Origin: Actinoplanes sp. M2I2
Lineage (GTDB): Bacteria > Actinomycetota > Actinomycetes > Mycobacteriales > Micromonosporaceae
Assembly (NCBI RefSeq): GCF_023544445.1
Contig: NZ_JALPVJ010000021.1
Coordinates: 88,854-152,853 of the forward strand
Direction of reading: 5' to 3'
Length of the DNA stretch: 64,000 bases
The notes beneath the pieces are model-generated. The model searched no databases. It was not told where the DNA came from and was given only the letters and a program-made list of their open reading frames with translations. Below, piece after piece: positions 16,614 through 26,770 of the stretch. A program made the translations under genes and the position numbers. Numbering within the stretch: the stretch's first letter is position 1; each line of letters starts with the position of its first letter.

Positions 16614-17610
16614 CGTCCGTCCACCCGGTCCCGGTCGATCCGGTCGACGCCGGCCCGCGTCACGTCGGGCCGGTCCTGGCGGTCCGGGTTGTCGCCGGCC
16701 GTGAGCAGCCAGGCGAGCAGCGCCTTCTGGGCGTGCAGGCGGTTCTCGGCCTGGTCGAAGACCGCGCTCTGGGCGCCGTCCATGACCTCGTCGGTGATCT
16801 CCTCGCCACGGTGGGCCGGCAGGCAGTGCAGCACGATCGCGTCCCGCGACGCGGCCCCCAGCAGCTTCTCGTTGACCTGATAGGGCCAGAACGGGGTACG
16901 CCGGTCGCGCCCGTCCTCCTCCTGACCCATCGACGTCCACGTGTCGGTGGCCAGCACGTCGACGCCGTCGGCGGCCTCGAACGGGTCGCGCAGCACCTCG
17001 ACCGAGCCCCCCGTCCAGGCGGCGATCTCGGCGGCGCGCGACACCACGACCGGCGCCGGGTCGAACCCGGACGGGCCGGCCACCCGTACGTGCATGCCGG
17101 CGGTCACCCCGGCCAGCAGGTAGGAGTGCGCCATGTTGTTGGCCGCGTCGCCGACGTAGGCGAGCTTGCGGCCCCGGGTCGAGCCCAGCCGCTCCCGGAT
17201 GGTGAGCAGGTCGGCCAGCAGCTGGCACGGGTGGAAGCCGTCGGTGAGCGCGTTGATCACCGGCACGCTGACCCCGGAGGCCAGCTCGGTGAGACGCTCG
17301 TCCCCCGTCGTCCGGAAGACCATGGCGGCCACGTAGCGGGACACCACCCGGCCGGCGTCGCTGAGCGACTCGCCCCGGCCGAAGTGGGTGGCGTGCGTGT
17401 CCACGATCATCGGCTGGCCGCCCAGCTCGGCGATGCCCGCCTCGAACGACAGCCGGGTGCGCAGGCTGACCTTGTCGAAGAACACGGCCACCGCGCGCGG
17501 CCCGCGGAGCGGCTGGTAGGCGAAACGGTCGGCCTTCATCTCGGCCGCCAGCTCGAGCACCGCGCTCTGCTCGTCGGGCGAGAGGTCGTCGTCGCGCAGG
17601 AAGTGCCGGG

Positions 17611-17614
<4 letters not shown>
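16610..17614 (-). CDS. argF: ornithine carbamoyltransferase
   Basis: 334 residues from a GTG that overlaps the argD stop (GTGA). It converts ornithine and carbamoyl phosphate to citrulline. The carbamoyl-phosphate loop is SLRTRLSF near residue 53; the more usual form is STRTR. The ornithine-side motifs are FHPCQLLADLLTI (~130) and HCLPAHRGEEI (~273). The C-terminal ~20 residues after AWLLTAGDNPD are an Arg/Asp-rich tail not typical of the family. Confidence 0.96.
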
Positions 17615-18761
<1,147 letters not shown>

Positions 18762-18765
<4 letters not shown>

Positions 18766-19631
18766 GACGGGACCACCATCGTTCCGATTCCTTCCGGGGT
18801 GAAGACTTCGAGCAGCGTCGAGTGGGCGACCCGGCCGTCGATGACGTGGGCCGCGGGCACGCCGCCGCGCACCGCGCGCAGGCACGCCTCCATCTTGGGC
18901 GCCATCCCCGACTCGAGCCGCGGCAGCAGCTTGGCCAGCGCGTCGGCGTCGATCTGGGTGACCAGCGACGACGTGTCGGGCCAGTCGGTGTACAGGCCGG
19001 GGACGTCGGTGAGCACGACGAGCTTGTGGGCGCCGAGCGCCTCGGCCAGCGCGGCCGCGGCGGTGTCGGCGTTCACGTTGTGCACAACGCCGTCGGCGTC
19101 GGGCGCGACACTGGCGATCACCGGGATGCGGCCCGCGGCGATGAGGTCGTCGACGGCCGACGTGTCGACGCGGTCGACGTCCCCCACGAGCCCGATGTCC
19201 ACCATTTCGCCGTCGACCAGAGCCCCCCGGCGTACGGCGGTGAACAGGTGGGCGTCCTCGCCGGAGAGCCCGACGGCGAGCGGGCCGTGGCGGTTGATCA
19301 GCCCGACCAGCTCCCGGCCGACCTGGCCGGTGAGGACCATGCGCACGACGTCCATCGCCTCGGGCGTGGTGACCCGCAGCCCGCCGCGGAACTCGCTCTC
19401 GATGCCGAAGCGGTCGAGCATGCGGCTGATCTGCGGGCCGCCGCCGTGCACGACCACCGGACGGATCCCGGCGTAGCGCAAGAAGGCCATGTCGGCCGCG
19501 AACGCCTGCTGGAGCTCCGGCTTGATCATGGCGTTGCCGCCGTACTTGACCACGATGGTCGACCCGTGGAAGCGCTCCAGCCAGGGCAGCGCCTCGATCA
19601 GGACCTCGGCCTTCTCGACGGGGCTGCTCAT
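18762..19631 (-). CDS. argB: acetylglutamate kinase
   Basis: 289 residues from ATG 19631. It phosphorylates N-acetylglutamate in the second step of the cyclic arginine pathway. KYGGNAM at ~28 is the ATP-binding Lys motif, VVVHGGGPQISRML (~60) and NVNADTAAAALAEALGA (~185) are substrate and ATP loops, and the KMEACLRAV segment near 240 is conserved. Both ends overlap neighbours by 4 nt (ATGA). Feedback inhibition by arginine is usual for enzymes in ArgJ-type pathways and is not visible here. Confidence 0.96.
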
Positions 19632-20800
19632 GAGGAGTAGGCCGAGTTCTCGTGGACGTAGGCGTGCGACAGATCGGTCGTCCAGATCGTCGCGTCCATC
19701 TCGCCCTCGCGCAGGTTCACCGTGATCGTCACGTTCCGGCCGCTCAGGTCGACCTTGGAGCGGTCCTCGGCGGCCGACCCGCCCTTGCAGATCCACACGC
19801 CGTTGATCGCCACGTCGACCCGGTCGGGCTCGAAGCGCGCCGACGTCGTGCCGACCGCGGCCAGGATGCGTCCCCAGTTGGGGTCGTTGCCGAACAGCGC
19901 CGTCTTGACCAGGTTGTTGCGGGCGACCGTGCGGCCCACCTCGACCGCGTCGGCCTCGCTCGCCGCGCCCTTCACCTCGATGGCGATGTGCTTGGTCGCG
20001 CCCTCGGCGTCGGCGATCAGCTGCTGCGCCAGGTCGTGGCAGACCTCGGTGACCGCGGCGGCCAGCTCCCCGGGCGTGGGCTGCACGTCGGAGGCGCCGC
20101 TGGCCAGCAACAGCACCGTGTCGTTGGTGGACATGCAGCCGTCGGCGTCGATCCGGTCGAAGGTCACCCGGGTCGCCTCGCGCAGCGCCGCGTCGAGCAC
20201 CTCGTTGCCGGCGCTCGCGTCGGTCGTGATGACCACCAGCATCGTGGCCAGCCCCGGGGCCAGCATGCCGGCGCCCTTGGCGATGCCGCCGATCGACCAG
20301 CCGTCCCGCTGGACGACCGCGTTCTTGGCCACGGTGTCGGTGGTCATGATCGCCTCGGCCGCCGCGCCGCCGCCGTCGCCCCGCAGAGCCTTGGCGGCGG
20401 CCGCCACACCGGGCAGCAGCTTGCCCATCGGGAGCAGCTCGCCGATCAGCCCGGTCGAGCAGACGGCCACGTCGCCGGCGCCGATCAGCTGCGGCTTCGG
20501 GCCGCCGCGGAGCACGGTCGCGGTGTGCTCGGCGGTGGCGTGCGTGTCGCGGAAACCCTGCGTGCCGGTGCAGGCGTTGGCGCCGCCCGAGTTGAGCACG
20601 ACGGCGCGGACCACGCCGCCCTTGAGCACCTGCTGGCTCCACAGCACGGGCGCCGCCTTGACGCGGTTACCGGTGAAGACGCCGGCGGCGGTGAAGTCGG
20701 GGCCGTCGTTGACGACCAGGGCGACGTCAGGACTGCCGGAGGCCTTGAGGCCCGCGGCGACGCCGGAGGCCCGGAAACCCTTGGGGGTGGTGACGGTCAC
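19628..20800 (-). CDS. argJ: bifunctional glutamate N-acetyltransferase/ornithine acetyltransferase
   Basis: 390 residues from GTG 20800, overlapping the argC stop as GTGA. It recycles the acetyl group from N-acetylornithine to glutamate and may also use acetyl-CoA. The self-cleavage site is KGAGMLAPGLATMLVVI; Thr of ATML (~187) becomes the N-terminal nucleophile of the beta chain. A 160-codon TVTTPKGFRASGVAAGLK-type N-terminus is standard. No separate argA/argE gene is seen in the window. Confidence 0.96.
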   Translation of the reverse strand: MTVTTPKGFRASGVAAGLKASGSPDVALVVNDGPDFTAAGVFTGNRVKAAPVLWSQQVLKGGVVRAVVLNSGGANACTGTQGFRDTHATAEHTATVLRGGPKPQLIGAGDVAVCSTGLIGELLPMGKLLPGVAAAAKALRGDGGGAAAEAIMTTDTVAKNAVVQRDGWSIGGIAKGAGMLAPGLATMLVVITTDASAGNEVLDAALREATRVTFDRIDADGCMSTNDTVLLLASGASDVQPTPGELAAAVTEVCHDLAQQLIADAEGATKHIAIEVKGAASEADAVEVGRTVARNNLVKTALFGNDPNWGRILAAVGTTSARFEPDRVDVAINGVWICKGGSAAEDRSKVDLSGRNVTITVNLREGEMDATIWTTDLSHAYVHENSAYSS

Positions 20801-21798
20801 GGTGCGACTCCGAACACGGACAGGCCCATCGTCTCGGGCAGACCGGACATGAGGTTGGCGCACTGCACGGCCTGGCCGGCGGCGCCCTTGCCGAGGTTGT
20901 CGAGAGCGCTGACCACCACGATGCGGCCCGAGTCGACATCGACGGTGGCCTGCAGGTGGCAGGAGTTGGATCCGGCGGTCGCGGCCGTGCGCGGCCACGT
21001 GCCCTCGGGCAGCACGTGCACGAAGGGCTCGTGGGCATAGGCCTCGGCGAGCACGTCGCGCGGATTGCCCTCGCGGGCGAAACGCGCTGTGACGGTGGCC
21101 AGGAGGCCGCGGGGCATGGGTGCTAGCACCGGGGTCATCGAGAGCGACGTCGCGCCGGTCGCCTGCTTGATCTCGGGGACGTGCTGGTGGGCGCCCACCT
21201 TGTACGGCGAGAGATCGCCCATGACCTCGCTGGCCAGCAGGTTCACCTTCGCGCTGCGGCCGGCGCCCGAGGTGCCCGACGAGGCGACCACGACCACGTC
21301 GGCCGGGTCGGCCAGGCCGGAGGCGATCAGCGGCGCCAGCGCGAGGGTGATGGTGGCCGCATAACAACCCGTGTTGGCCACCCGGCTTGCCCGGGCGATC
21401 AGCTCGCGCCGGCCGGGCAACTCGGGCAGCCCGTAGGTCCACGTGCCGGCGTGCGCGCCGCCGTAGTAGCGCTCCCAGACGGCCGCGTTCTCGAGCCGGA
21501 AGTCGGCCCCCAGATCGACGATTTTGACCGACTCGGGCAACTGGGCCGCGACCGCCGCCGACTGCCCGTGCGGCAGAGCGAGAAACACCAGGTCGGCGTC
21601 GCTGAGACTCGCCGCGTCGGTCGCGCTGAGCGTCAGGTCGAGACCGGCCAGCTGCGGGTGTACGGCGGTGACGTGCGCGCCGGCCTGCGAGTGCGCCGTG
21701 GCGGCGACGAGGTCGAACTCGGGGTGACCGGCGAGCAGGCGCAGCAACTCGCCTCCCGCATATCCACTTGCTCCCGCGACCGCGACTCGGATTCCCAT
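20797..21798 (-). CDS. argC: N-acetyl-gamma-glutamyl-phosphate reductase
   Basis: 333 residues, ATG preceded by GGAGGTTGGT. It reduces N-acetylglutamyl phosphate with NADPH. The nucleotide fold begins VAVAGASGYAGGELLRLL, and the catalytic Cys is in VANTGCYAATITLAL (~145). It is the first gene of the argCJBDFR-GH operon. In several actinobacteria pheT lies next to argC; here a ~17-kb accessory segment separates them. Confidence 0.97.
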   Translation of the reverse strand: MGIRVAVAGASGYAGGELLRLLAGHPEFDLVAATAHSQAGAHVTAVHPQLAGLDLTLSATDAASLSDADLVFLALPHGQSAAVAAQLPESVKIVDLGADFRLENAAVWERYYGGAHAGTWTYGLPELPGRRELIARASRVANTGCYAATITLALAPLIASGLADPADVVVVASSGTSGAGRSAKVNLLASEVMGDLSPYKVGAHQHVPEIKQATGATSLSMTPVLAPMPRGLLATVTARFAREGNPRDVLAEAYAHEPFVHVLPEGTWPRTAATAGSNSCHLQATVDVDSGRIVVVSALDNLGKGAAGQAVQCANLMSGLPETMGLSVFGVAP

Positions 21799-21840
21799 AC
21801 CAACCTCCGCATGACTATGCAGGAGACCGTATCAACGTTT
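21799..21840 (-). promoter_or_regulatory. argC leader with candidate ARG-box half site
   Basis: Just upstream of the argC ribosome-binding site lies the inverted repeat GCATAGTCATGC (21809-21820 in minus orientation), resembling the ATGCAT-type core of actinobacterial ARG boxes. A TTGATA element (21830-21835) precedes it. Only one clear half site is present and the spacing to a -10 is not convincing. ArgR binding is inferred from position and from argR in the operon. Confidence 0.35.
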
Positions 21841-21886
21841 ACGTAGTCGGGGCAACACAGTTCACTCCCGAGTCGCTGGTCACACC

Positions 21887-22630
21887 GTGACGTCCGCGCT
21901 GGCGCGGACACCCGGCCTGCGGTGTCCTCGGAGGATGAGCACGATCGAGACGTGGCCGCGCGGTTCACTGCTGGCCGCGCTCACCGAGCCGACCGTCCGG
22001 GCCCTGCTGCGGCTGGGGCCGGAACAATCCATGCCCGCGGGCGGCGTCCTCATGCGCGAGGGCAGCGACGAGTCGCACGTGGCGGTCATCCGGCGCGGCC
22101 TGGCCAAGGTGTCGGCCGGTCGCTCGCTGATCTCGATCCGGTCGGCCGGCGACCTGGTCGGCGAGATGGCCGCCCTGGACGGCTCGCCCCGCTCGGCCAC
22201 GATCACGATGGCCGCGCCCGGCAGCGTCGTGCTCATCCCGGGCCGCAAGTTCACGCCGTTCCTGACCCGGCACCCGGACGCCGCGCTCGCCCTGGCGGCC
22301 ATGGTGGCCACCCGGCTGCGCCGGTCCAACCGGCGGCAGGCCGACTTCACCGTCTATCCGATCCGCGTCCGGGTGGCCCGGATCCTGGCCGAGCTGACCG
22401 AGCAGCACGGCCACCCGCTCGGCCACGGCGCTCTCGAGCTCGGCGTCCGCCTGACCCAGCCCGAGCTGGCGGCCCTGTGCGGCGCCGCCGAGGGCTCGAT
22501 CCACAAGGCGCTGCGGGAGCTTCGTGACGCACACCTCGTGAGCACCCGGTACGGCCGCATCACCGTCTGGGACCTGCGGCGCCTGCGCGACGCCGCCCAG
22601 GCCGGGCGAGACGCCGGCCACGAGGCCTGA
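21887..22630 (+). CDS. Crp/Fnr-family transcriptional regulator
   Basis: 247 residues from GTG 21887; an ATG at 21935 (MSTIETWPRG) is a likely alternative and matches the domain start better. The cyclic-nucleotide-binding fold spans about residues 30-150 (PAGGVLMREGSDESHVAVI; GDLVGEMAALDGSPRSATITM, in which the RSATI segment occupies the phosphate-binding cassette). The C-terminal winged helix has LTQPELAALCGAAEGSIHKALREL. It is divergent from argC. The inverted repeat GTCAC-acc-GTGAC spans the GTG at 21887, compatible with autoregulation. Confidence 0.88.
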   Translation: MTSALARTPGLRCPRRMSTIETWPRGSLLAALTEPTVRALLRLGPEQSMPAGGVLMREGSDESHVAVIRRGLAKVSAGRSLISIRSAGDLVGEMAALDGSPRSATITMAAPGSVVLIPGRKFTPFLTRHPDAALALAAMVATRLRRSNRRQADFTVYPIRVRVARILAELTEQHGHPLGHGALELGVRLTQPELAALCGAAEGSIHKALRELRDAHLVSTRYGRITVWDLRRLRDAAQAGRDAGHEA

Positions 22631-22663
22631 GCGGCGAGGACCCGGTGGTGGTAAGACTGGCGC

Positions 22664-22897
22664 ATGGCTGACAAGACGATCATCGCTCTGCGCGAGACCG
22701 CCGAGGCGTACGCCGAGGCTGTCCGCACCACCCAACGGTTCTTCGACCGGCTCGAGGACACCACCGACCCCTCCGTGCTGGTCGAGTACGCCAACCTGGT
22801 CGAGCGCGAGAAGGCGGCCTCCGAGGCCCGTCTGGACGCGCTCGAGGCGGCCGGCATCGAGGTGCCGAGCATCGATGAAAGTGATCCGGACAACTAA
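22664..22897 (+). CDS. small conserved-looking coiled-coil protein
   Basis: 77 residues, acidic and highly helical, with no signal peptide or membrane segment. Heptad-like spacing of Leu/Ala (LRETAEAYAEAVRTTQ, LVEREKAASEARLDALEAAG) suggests a coiled coil or small helical bundle. I do not recognise the family. It starts 33 bp after the Crp-type gene. Codon use is as GC-rich as in neighbours, which supports it being real. Confidence 0.65.
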   Translation: MADKTIIALRETAEAYAEAVRTTQRFFDRLEDTTDPSVLVEYANLVEREKAASEARLDALEAAGIEVPSIDESDPDN

Positions 22898-22906
22898 GTG
22901 AACAGT

Positions 22907-22943
22907 TCCGGAACCAGGCCGGGGTCCCGTAACCGGTTCCGGA
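22907..22943 (+). promoter_or_regulatory. nested palindromes upstream of the GH3 gene
   Basis: TCCGGAACC (22907-22915) and GGTTCCGGA (22935-22943) form a 9-bp inverted repeat with a 19-nt spacer. TTCCGGAA (22906-22913) and AACCGGTT (22931-22938) are themselves palindromic. It could be a double operator for the glycosidase gene that begins at 23012, or a terminator for the small upstream gene. No T-run follows. Confidence 0.4.
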
Positions 22944-23011
22944 CTGGAAGACTTCGGGTCGTTCGTGTTTCGATGACCGTGCCACCGCGGTCTTGACGAC
23001 CGGAGGCGCGC

Positions 23012-25264
23012 GTGCCTGCTGACGTCCCATACCGGGATGCATCCCTGCCCGTCGACCAGCGTGTCGACGACCTGCTGGGGCGGATGACCCTGCCCGAGAA
23101 GGTGGGCCAGATGATGCAGCTGGACGCCCGGGGCGACGTGAAGGAGATCGTCAGCGAGATGCTGGCGGGATCGATCCTGCACACCTCCCCGGCCCGGATG
23201 CTCGAGGCGATCGACCTGGTCGCCAAGACCCGGCTGCAGATTCCCCTGCTCACCGCCGAGGACTGCATCCACGGCCACTCGTTCTGGCCCGGCGCGACCA
23301 TCTTCCCGACCCAGCTCGGCATGGCGGCGACCTGGGACCCCGGCCTGATCGAACGGGTCGCCCGGGTCACCGCCGTCGAGGTGGCCGCCACCGGCATCCA
23401 CTGGACCTTCTCCCCCGTCCTGTGCATCACGCGCGACCTGCGCTGGGGCCGGGTCGACGAGACGTTCGGCGAGGACCCGTTCCTCATCGGCGAGCTCGGC
23501 TCCGCGATGATCCGCGGCTACCAGGGCGGCGGCCTCGACGACCCGACCGCGATCCTGGCCACGGCCAAGCACTTCGCGGGCTACTCCGAGACCCAGGGCG
23601 GCCGCGACGCCAGCGAGGCCGACATCAGCCCGCGCAAGCTGCGCTCCTGGTTCCTGCCGCCGTTCGAGCGGGTGGCCAAGGAGGGCTGCCGGGTCTTCAT
23701 GCTCGGCTACCAGTCCATGGACGGCGTGCCCATCACCGCCAACAAGTGGCTGCTCAACGACGTGCTGAAAGAGGAGTGGGGCTTCGCCGGCACCCTGGTC
23801 ACCGACTGGGACAACGTCGGCCGCATGGTCTGGGAGCAGAAGGTCTGCGCCGACTACGCCGAGGCCGCCGCGGTCGCCGTCAAGGCCGGCAACGACCTGG
23901 TCATGGTCACCCCGGGCTTCTTCGAGGGCGCCCAGGAGGCCGTCGAGCGCGGCCTGCTGGCCGAGGAGGAGATCGACGCGGCCGTCCGGCGCATCCTGCG
24001 GCTCAAGTTCGAGCTGGGCCTGTTCGAGAACCCGCGCGCGCCCTCCGAGGAGCGGCAGCGCGAGGTGATCGGCGCCGCCGAGCACGCCGAGCTGAACCTC
24101 GAGGTGGCCCGCCGCTCGCTGGTGCTGCTCAAGAACGACGGCGTGCTGCCCGTCGAGCCGACCGGCAAGTTCCGCCGGATCGCGGTCGTCGGCCCCAACA
24201 GCGACAGCGTCTCGGCCCAGCTCGGCGACTGGGCCGGCGACTCCGGCCAGGTCGACTGGATGCCCGACGGCCACCCGCGCGAGCTCACCGAGACGGTGCT
24301 CGACGGTTTCCGCGCGGTCGCCCCGTCCACCTGGGTGATCGAGCACGCCCGCGGCGCCGAGATCGAACGGCTGGTGCCCGACCCCGAGGGCGCCACCTAC
24401 CCGGACGGCCAGCCCCGGCCGCCGATCTCGGTGGGGGCCCCGATCGACCACCACCTGATCGACATGGCCCGCGACAAGGCCGTCCGCGCCGACTATGCGG
24501 TGGTCGTGGTGGGCGACACGGTCAACCTGACCGGCGAGCACAAGTCGACCGCCACGCTCGAGCTGCAGGGCGGTCAGATCGCGCTGCTCGACGCGGTCGC
24601 CGCGACCAAGACCCCGATGATCGTCGTGCTGATCAACTCGAAGCCCTCGGTCCTGCCCCCGTCGGCCCTGGGCGCGGCCGCGATCATCCAGGCGTTCAAC
24701 CCGGGCATGCGGGGCGGCCGGGCGATCGCCGAGCTGATCCTCGGTCACATCGAGCCGAGCGGGCGGCTGCCGCTGTCGGTGGCCCGCCACGTCGGCCAGC
24801 AGCCGGTCTACTACAACACCATCCGCGGCCAGCACGGCAGCCGCTACGCCGACCTCACGCAGGACCCGCTCTTCGTGTTCGGCGAGGGACTGACCTACAC
24901 CACCCTGACGTACGGGGACCTGGCCGTCAGCACGCCGTCGGTGCCGTCGGACGGCATCGTGCGCGCGACCGTCACGCTCACCAACAGCGGCGAGCGGCCG
25001 GCTCTGGAGACCGTGCAGGCGTACATCAGCGACCTGGTCACCTCGGTCACCTGGGCCGGGCGCGAGCTGAAGGCGTACAAGCAGGTTTCGGTGCCGCCGG
25101 GCGAGACCGTGACGGTCGAGCTGGAACTGCCCGCGTCGGCCTGCTCGCTGGTCACCGCCGATGGCCGGCGCGTCGTCGAGCCGGGCGACTTCGAGCTGCT
25201 GGTCGGGCCCAGCTCCCGCGAGCGTGACCTGCTGCGGGCGCCGTTCCGGATCGTCAGCGAGTGA
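23012..25264 (+). CDS. glycoside hydrolase family 3 beta-glycosidase (intracellular)
   Basis: 750 residues from a GTG with GGAGG upstream. The N-terminal TIM barrel has LTAEDCIHG (~85), the KHFAGYSETQGGRD signature (~190) and the nucleophile Asp in GTLVTDWDN (~265). The C-terminal (alpha/beta)6 sandwich holds VVVVGDTVNLTGEHKS-like segments. The end is a fibronectin-III-like GH3 domain (TLTNSGERPALETVQAYI). There is no signal peptide, so it acts on imported oligosaccharides. The linkage (beta-glucosidase or beta-xylosidase) is not decidable here. Its 3' end overlaps the convergent GNAT gene by 11 bp. Confidence 0.93.
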   Translation: MPADVPYRDASLPVDQRVDDLLGRMTLPEKVGQMMQLDARGDVKEIVSEMLAGSILHTSPARMLEAIDLVAKTRLQIPLLTAEDCIHGHSFWPGATIFPTQLGMAATWDPGLIERVARVTAVEVAATGIHWTFSPVLCITRDLRWGRVDETFGEDPFLIGELGSAMIRGYQGGGLDDPTAILATAKHFAGYSETQGGRDASEADISPRKLRSWFLPPFERVAKEGCRVFMLGYQSMDGVPITANKWLLNDVLKEEWGFAGTLVTDWDNVGRMVWEQKVCADYAEAAAVAVKAGNDLVMVTPGFFEGAQEAVERGLLAEEEIDAAVRRILRLKFELGLFENPRAPSEERQREVIGAAEHAELNLEVARRSLVLLKNDGVLPVEPTGKFRRIAVVGPNSDSVSAQLGDWAGDSGQVDWMPDGHPRELTETVLDGFRAVAPSTWVIEHARGAEIERLVPDPEGATYPDGQPRPPISVGAPIDHHLIDMARDKAVRADYAVVVVGDTVNLTGEHKSTATLELQGGQIALLDAVAATKTPMIVVLINSKPSVLPPSALGAAAIIQAFNPGMRGGRAIAELILGHIEPSGRLPLSVARHVGQQPVYYNTIRGQHGSRYADLTQDPLFVFGEGLTYTTLTYGDLAVSTPSVPSDGIVRATVTLTNSGERPALETVQAYISDLVTSVTWAGRELKAYKQVSVPPGETVTVELELPASACSLVTADGRRVVEPGDFELLVGPSSRERDLLRAPFRIVSE

Positions 25265-25970
25265 CCGGGTGAGCGGCCGCTAAGGGCCGCAGACCAAAAC
25301 CGAGTTTCCGGTACGTGGCCACGGCCGCGACATTCCAGTGGTCGGCGAGCAGCGCCACCCGGTCCCGGCCGGGCAGCAGCTCGCCGGTGACGAAGGCGCA
25401 GAGCGTCGCCGCCCGCCCCCGGCCCCGCTGGTCGGCGCGGGTGGCGACGCCGGCCAGCAGGCCGACCCGCCGGCTCGACCAGGCGTCGGCGGCCACCGCG
25501 ACCAGCTCGCCGTTCCCGTCGCGCTGCCCGGCCCACCGGGTGACGCCGGGCAGGCCGGGACGCGCGTAGGAGCCGGGAAAGTGGGCGTCGAGCAGGGCCG
25601 TGACCTCGGGCCAGGCGTCGCCGGGCAACCACTCGCCGGCGCCGGGCGTCGCGGGCGCCTCGGCCGTGTCCATCCAGGCGAACCGCCCGGCCACCGACAT
25701 CCCGGGCACCCGCTCGGCCGTCTCGACGACCGTCGCCTCGTCCCCGAACGGGCGGAACTCCGCGCCGACCTCGGGCAGCACCCGCCGCAGCAGGGCGGCC
25801 AGCGCGGCGGGCTCGCCGTGCAGGGCCAGGCGGTCGCGCCGGGACAGGCCGGGGGCGGCGACCACGGCCGCGGCGGGCTCGAGCCAGATCCGTACGCCCG
25901 GGCGGTCGGCCACCCACAGCAGGAACGGATCGTCATCGGTGGCGGCGGCGAGGTCGGCAACGCTGGGCAC
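25254..25970 (-). CDS. GNAT-family N-acetyltransferase
   Basis: 238 residues from GTG 25970. The C-terminal half is a GNAT fold: VGLLAGVATRADQRGRGRAATLCAFV contains the acetyl-CoA loop Q/RxxGxG/A, and the final VATYRKLGFGLRP is the usual beta6-alpha4 ending. The N-terminal ~110 residues are an unrecognised domain, as in FR47-like acetyltransferases. The open frame continues upstream to 26759, but that part is antisense to the DUF218 gene and shows no family similarity. The start is uncertain because the divergent DUF218 gene begins only 9 bp away. Confidence 0.8.
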   Translation of the reverse strand: MPSVADLAAATDDDPFLLWVADRPGVRIWLEPAAAVVAAPGLSRRDRLALHGEPAALAALLRRVLPEVGAEFRPFGDEATVVETAERVPGMSVAGRFAWMDTAEAPATPGAGEWLPGDAWPEVTALLDAHFPGSYARPGLPGVTRWAGQRDGNGELVAVAADAWSSRRVGLLAGVATRADQRGRGRAATLCAFVTGELLPGRDRVALLADHWNVAAVATYRKLGFGLRPLAAAHPVTR

Positions 25971-25979
25971 CAGCCCATC

Positions 25980-26693
25980 ATGGCGTTGACACCGGCTGGC
26001 ATCGTCGGCCGGGTGCCGATCATCACGCCTCGCCGGTTGCTGCGTCTCACCCTGTTCACGGCGGTCGCCGCCATCGCTCTGGGCGGGCTGACGTCGGCCG
26101 GCGGCGAGGTGTGGACCCGGGCCGCCGCCCACGGCCACGTCTACGGCGAGGCCGACGTGCCCGCCGCGCCGGTCGCCCTCGTGCTCGGCGCCGAGGTGTA
26201 CGCCGACGGGGCGCCGTCGCCGTTCCTGGCCGCCCGCCTCGACATCGCCAAGCGCCTGCTCGACGCGGGCAAGGTCCGGGCCATCCTGGTCTCGGGCGAC
26301 CACGGCCGCTGGGAGTACGACGAGCCCGGCTCGATGGAGGTCTACCTGGTCGCGCACGGCGTCCCGGCGTCCCGGATCGCGATCGACTACGCCGGCTTCG
26401 ACACGTACGACTCGTGCGCGCGGGCCGGCCGCGTCTTCGGCGTCCGCGAAGCGATCGTCGTCACCCAGACCTACCACCTCGACCGCGCGGTCGCGCTCTG
26501 CCGCAGCCTGGGCGTCGAAGCCACCGGCGTCGGCGACGACACGGTCAAGATGTACCGGGAGCCGTGGCGCAACTCGGTGATCCGCGAACGCGGCGCCGTG
26601 GTCAAGGCCGTCGCCGACGTCGTCACCGGCCGCGACCCGGTCTTCCTCGGCCGCCCCGAGACCACCGTCCAGGAAGCTCTCGCCGCCTCCTGA
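25980..26693 (+). CDS. SanA/YdcF-like DUF218 membrane-anchored protein
   Basis: 237 residues. One membrane segment follows a basic N-terminus (residues ~17-40). The DUF218 core begins VALVLGAEVYADGAPSPFLAARLD (~60), with ILVSGDHG (~100) and the VVTQTYHLDRAVALCRSLGV motif (~160). SanA-type proteins are linked to envelope integrity and vancomycin sensitivity in enterobacteria; the biochemical activity is not known. An in-frame GTG at 26013 is an equally possible start. It is divergent from the GNAT gene. Confidence 0.85.
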   Translation: MALTPAGIVGRVPIITPRRLLRLTLFTAVAAIALGGLTSAGGEVWTRAAAHGHVYGEADVPAAPVALVLGAEVYADGAPSPFLAARLDIAKRLLDAGKVRAILVSGDHGRWEYDEPGSMEVYLVAHGVPASRIAIDYAGFDTYDSCARAGRVFGVREAIVVTQTYHLDRAVALCRSLGVEATGVGDDTVKMYREPWRNSVIRERGAVVKAVADVVTGRDPVFLGRPETTVQEALAAS

Positions 26694-26758
26694 CCCGCCC
26701 GTCATTGCCTGCCTCGATCGGACAGACCGCGCGGCTTCCGCCGGCCCGGCCCGGGCCA

Positions 26759-26764
26759 TAGCGT
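26759..26764 (+). promoter_or_regulatory. -10 element TAGCGT of a leaderless promoter
   Basis: TAGCGT ends 6 nt before the ATG at 26771, and no Shine-Dalgarno is present. This spacing fits transcription starting at the start codon. Confidence 0.5.
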
Positions 26765-26770
26765 GGCGAC

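Noticed and set aside
13260..16880. 1206-codon plus-strand open frame
   Set aside because: Antisense to argH, argG and argR; composition is that of a shadow frame, rich in Arg/Gly/Ala/His.
21965..24835. 956-codon minus-strand open frame
   Set aside because: Antisense to the Crp-type and GH3 genes; no recognisable domain.
25971..26759. N-terminal 263-residue extension of the GNAT protein
   Set aside because: It is antisense to the DUF218 gene, which has clear family motifs; the GNAT domain is complete from 25970.
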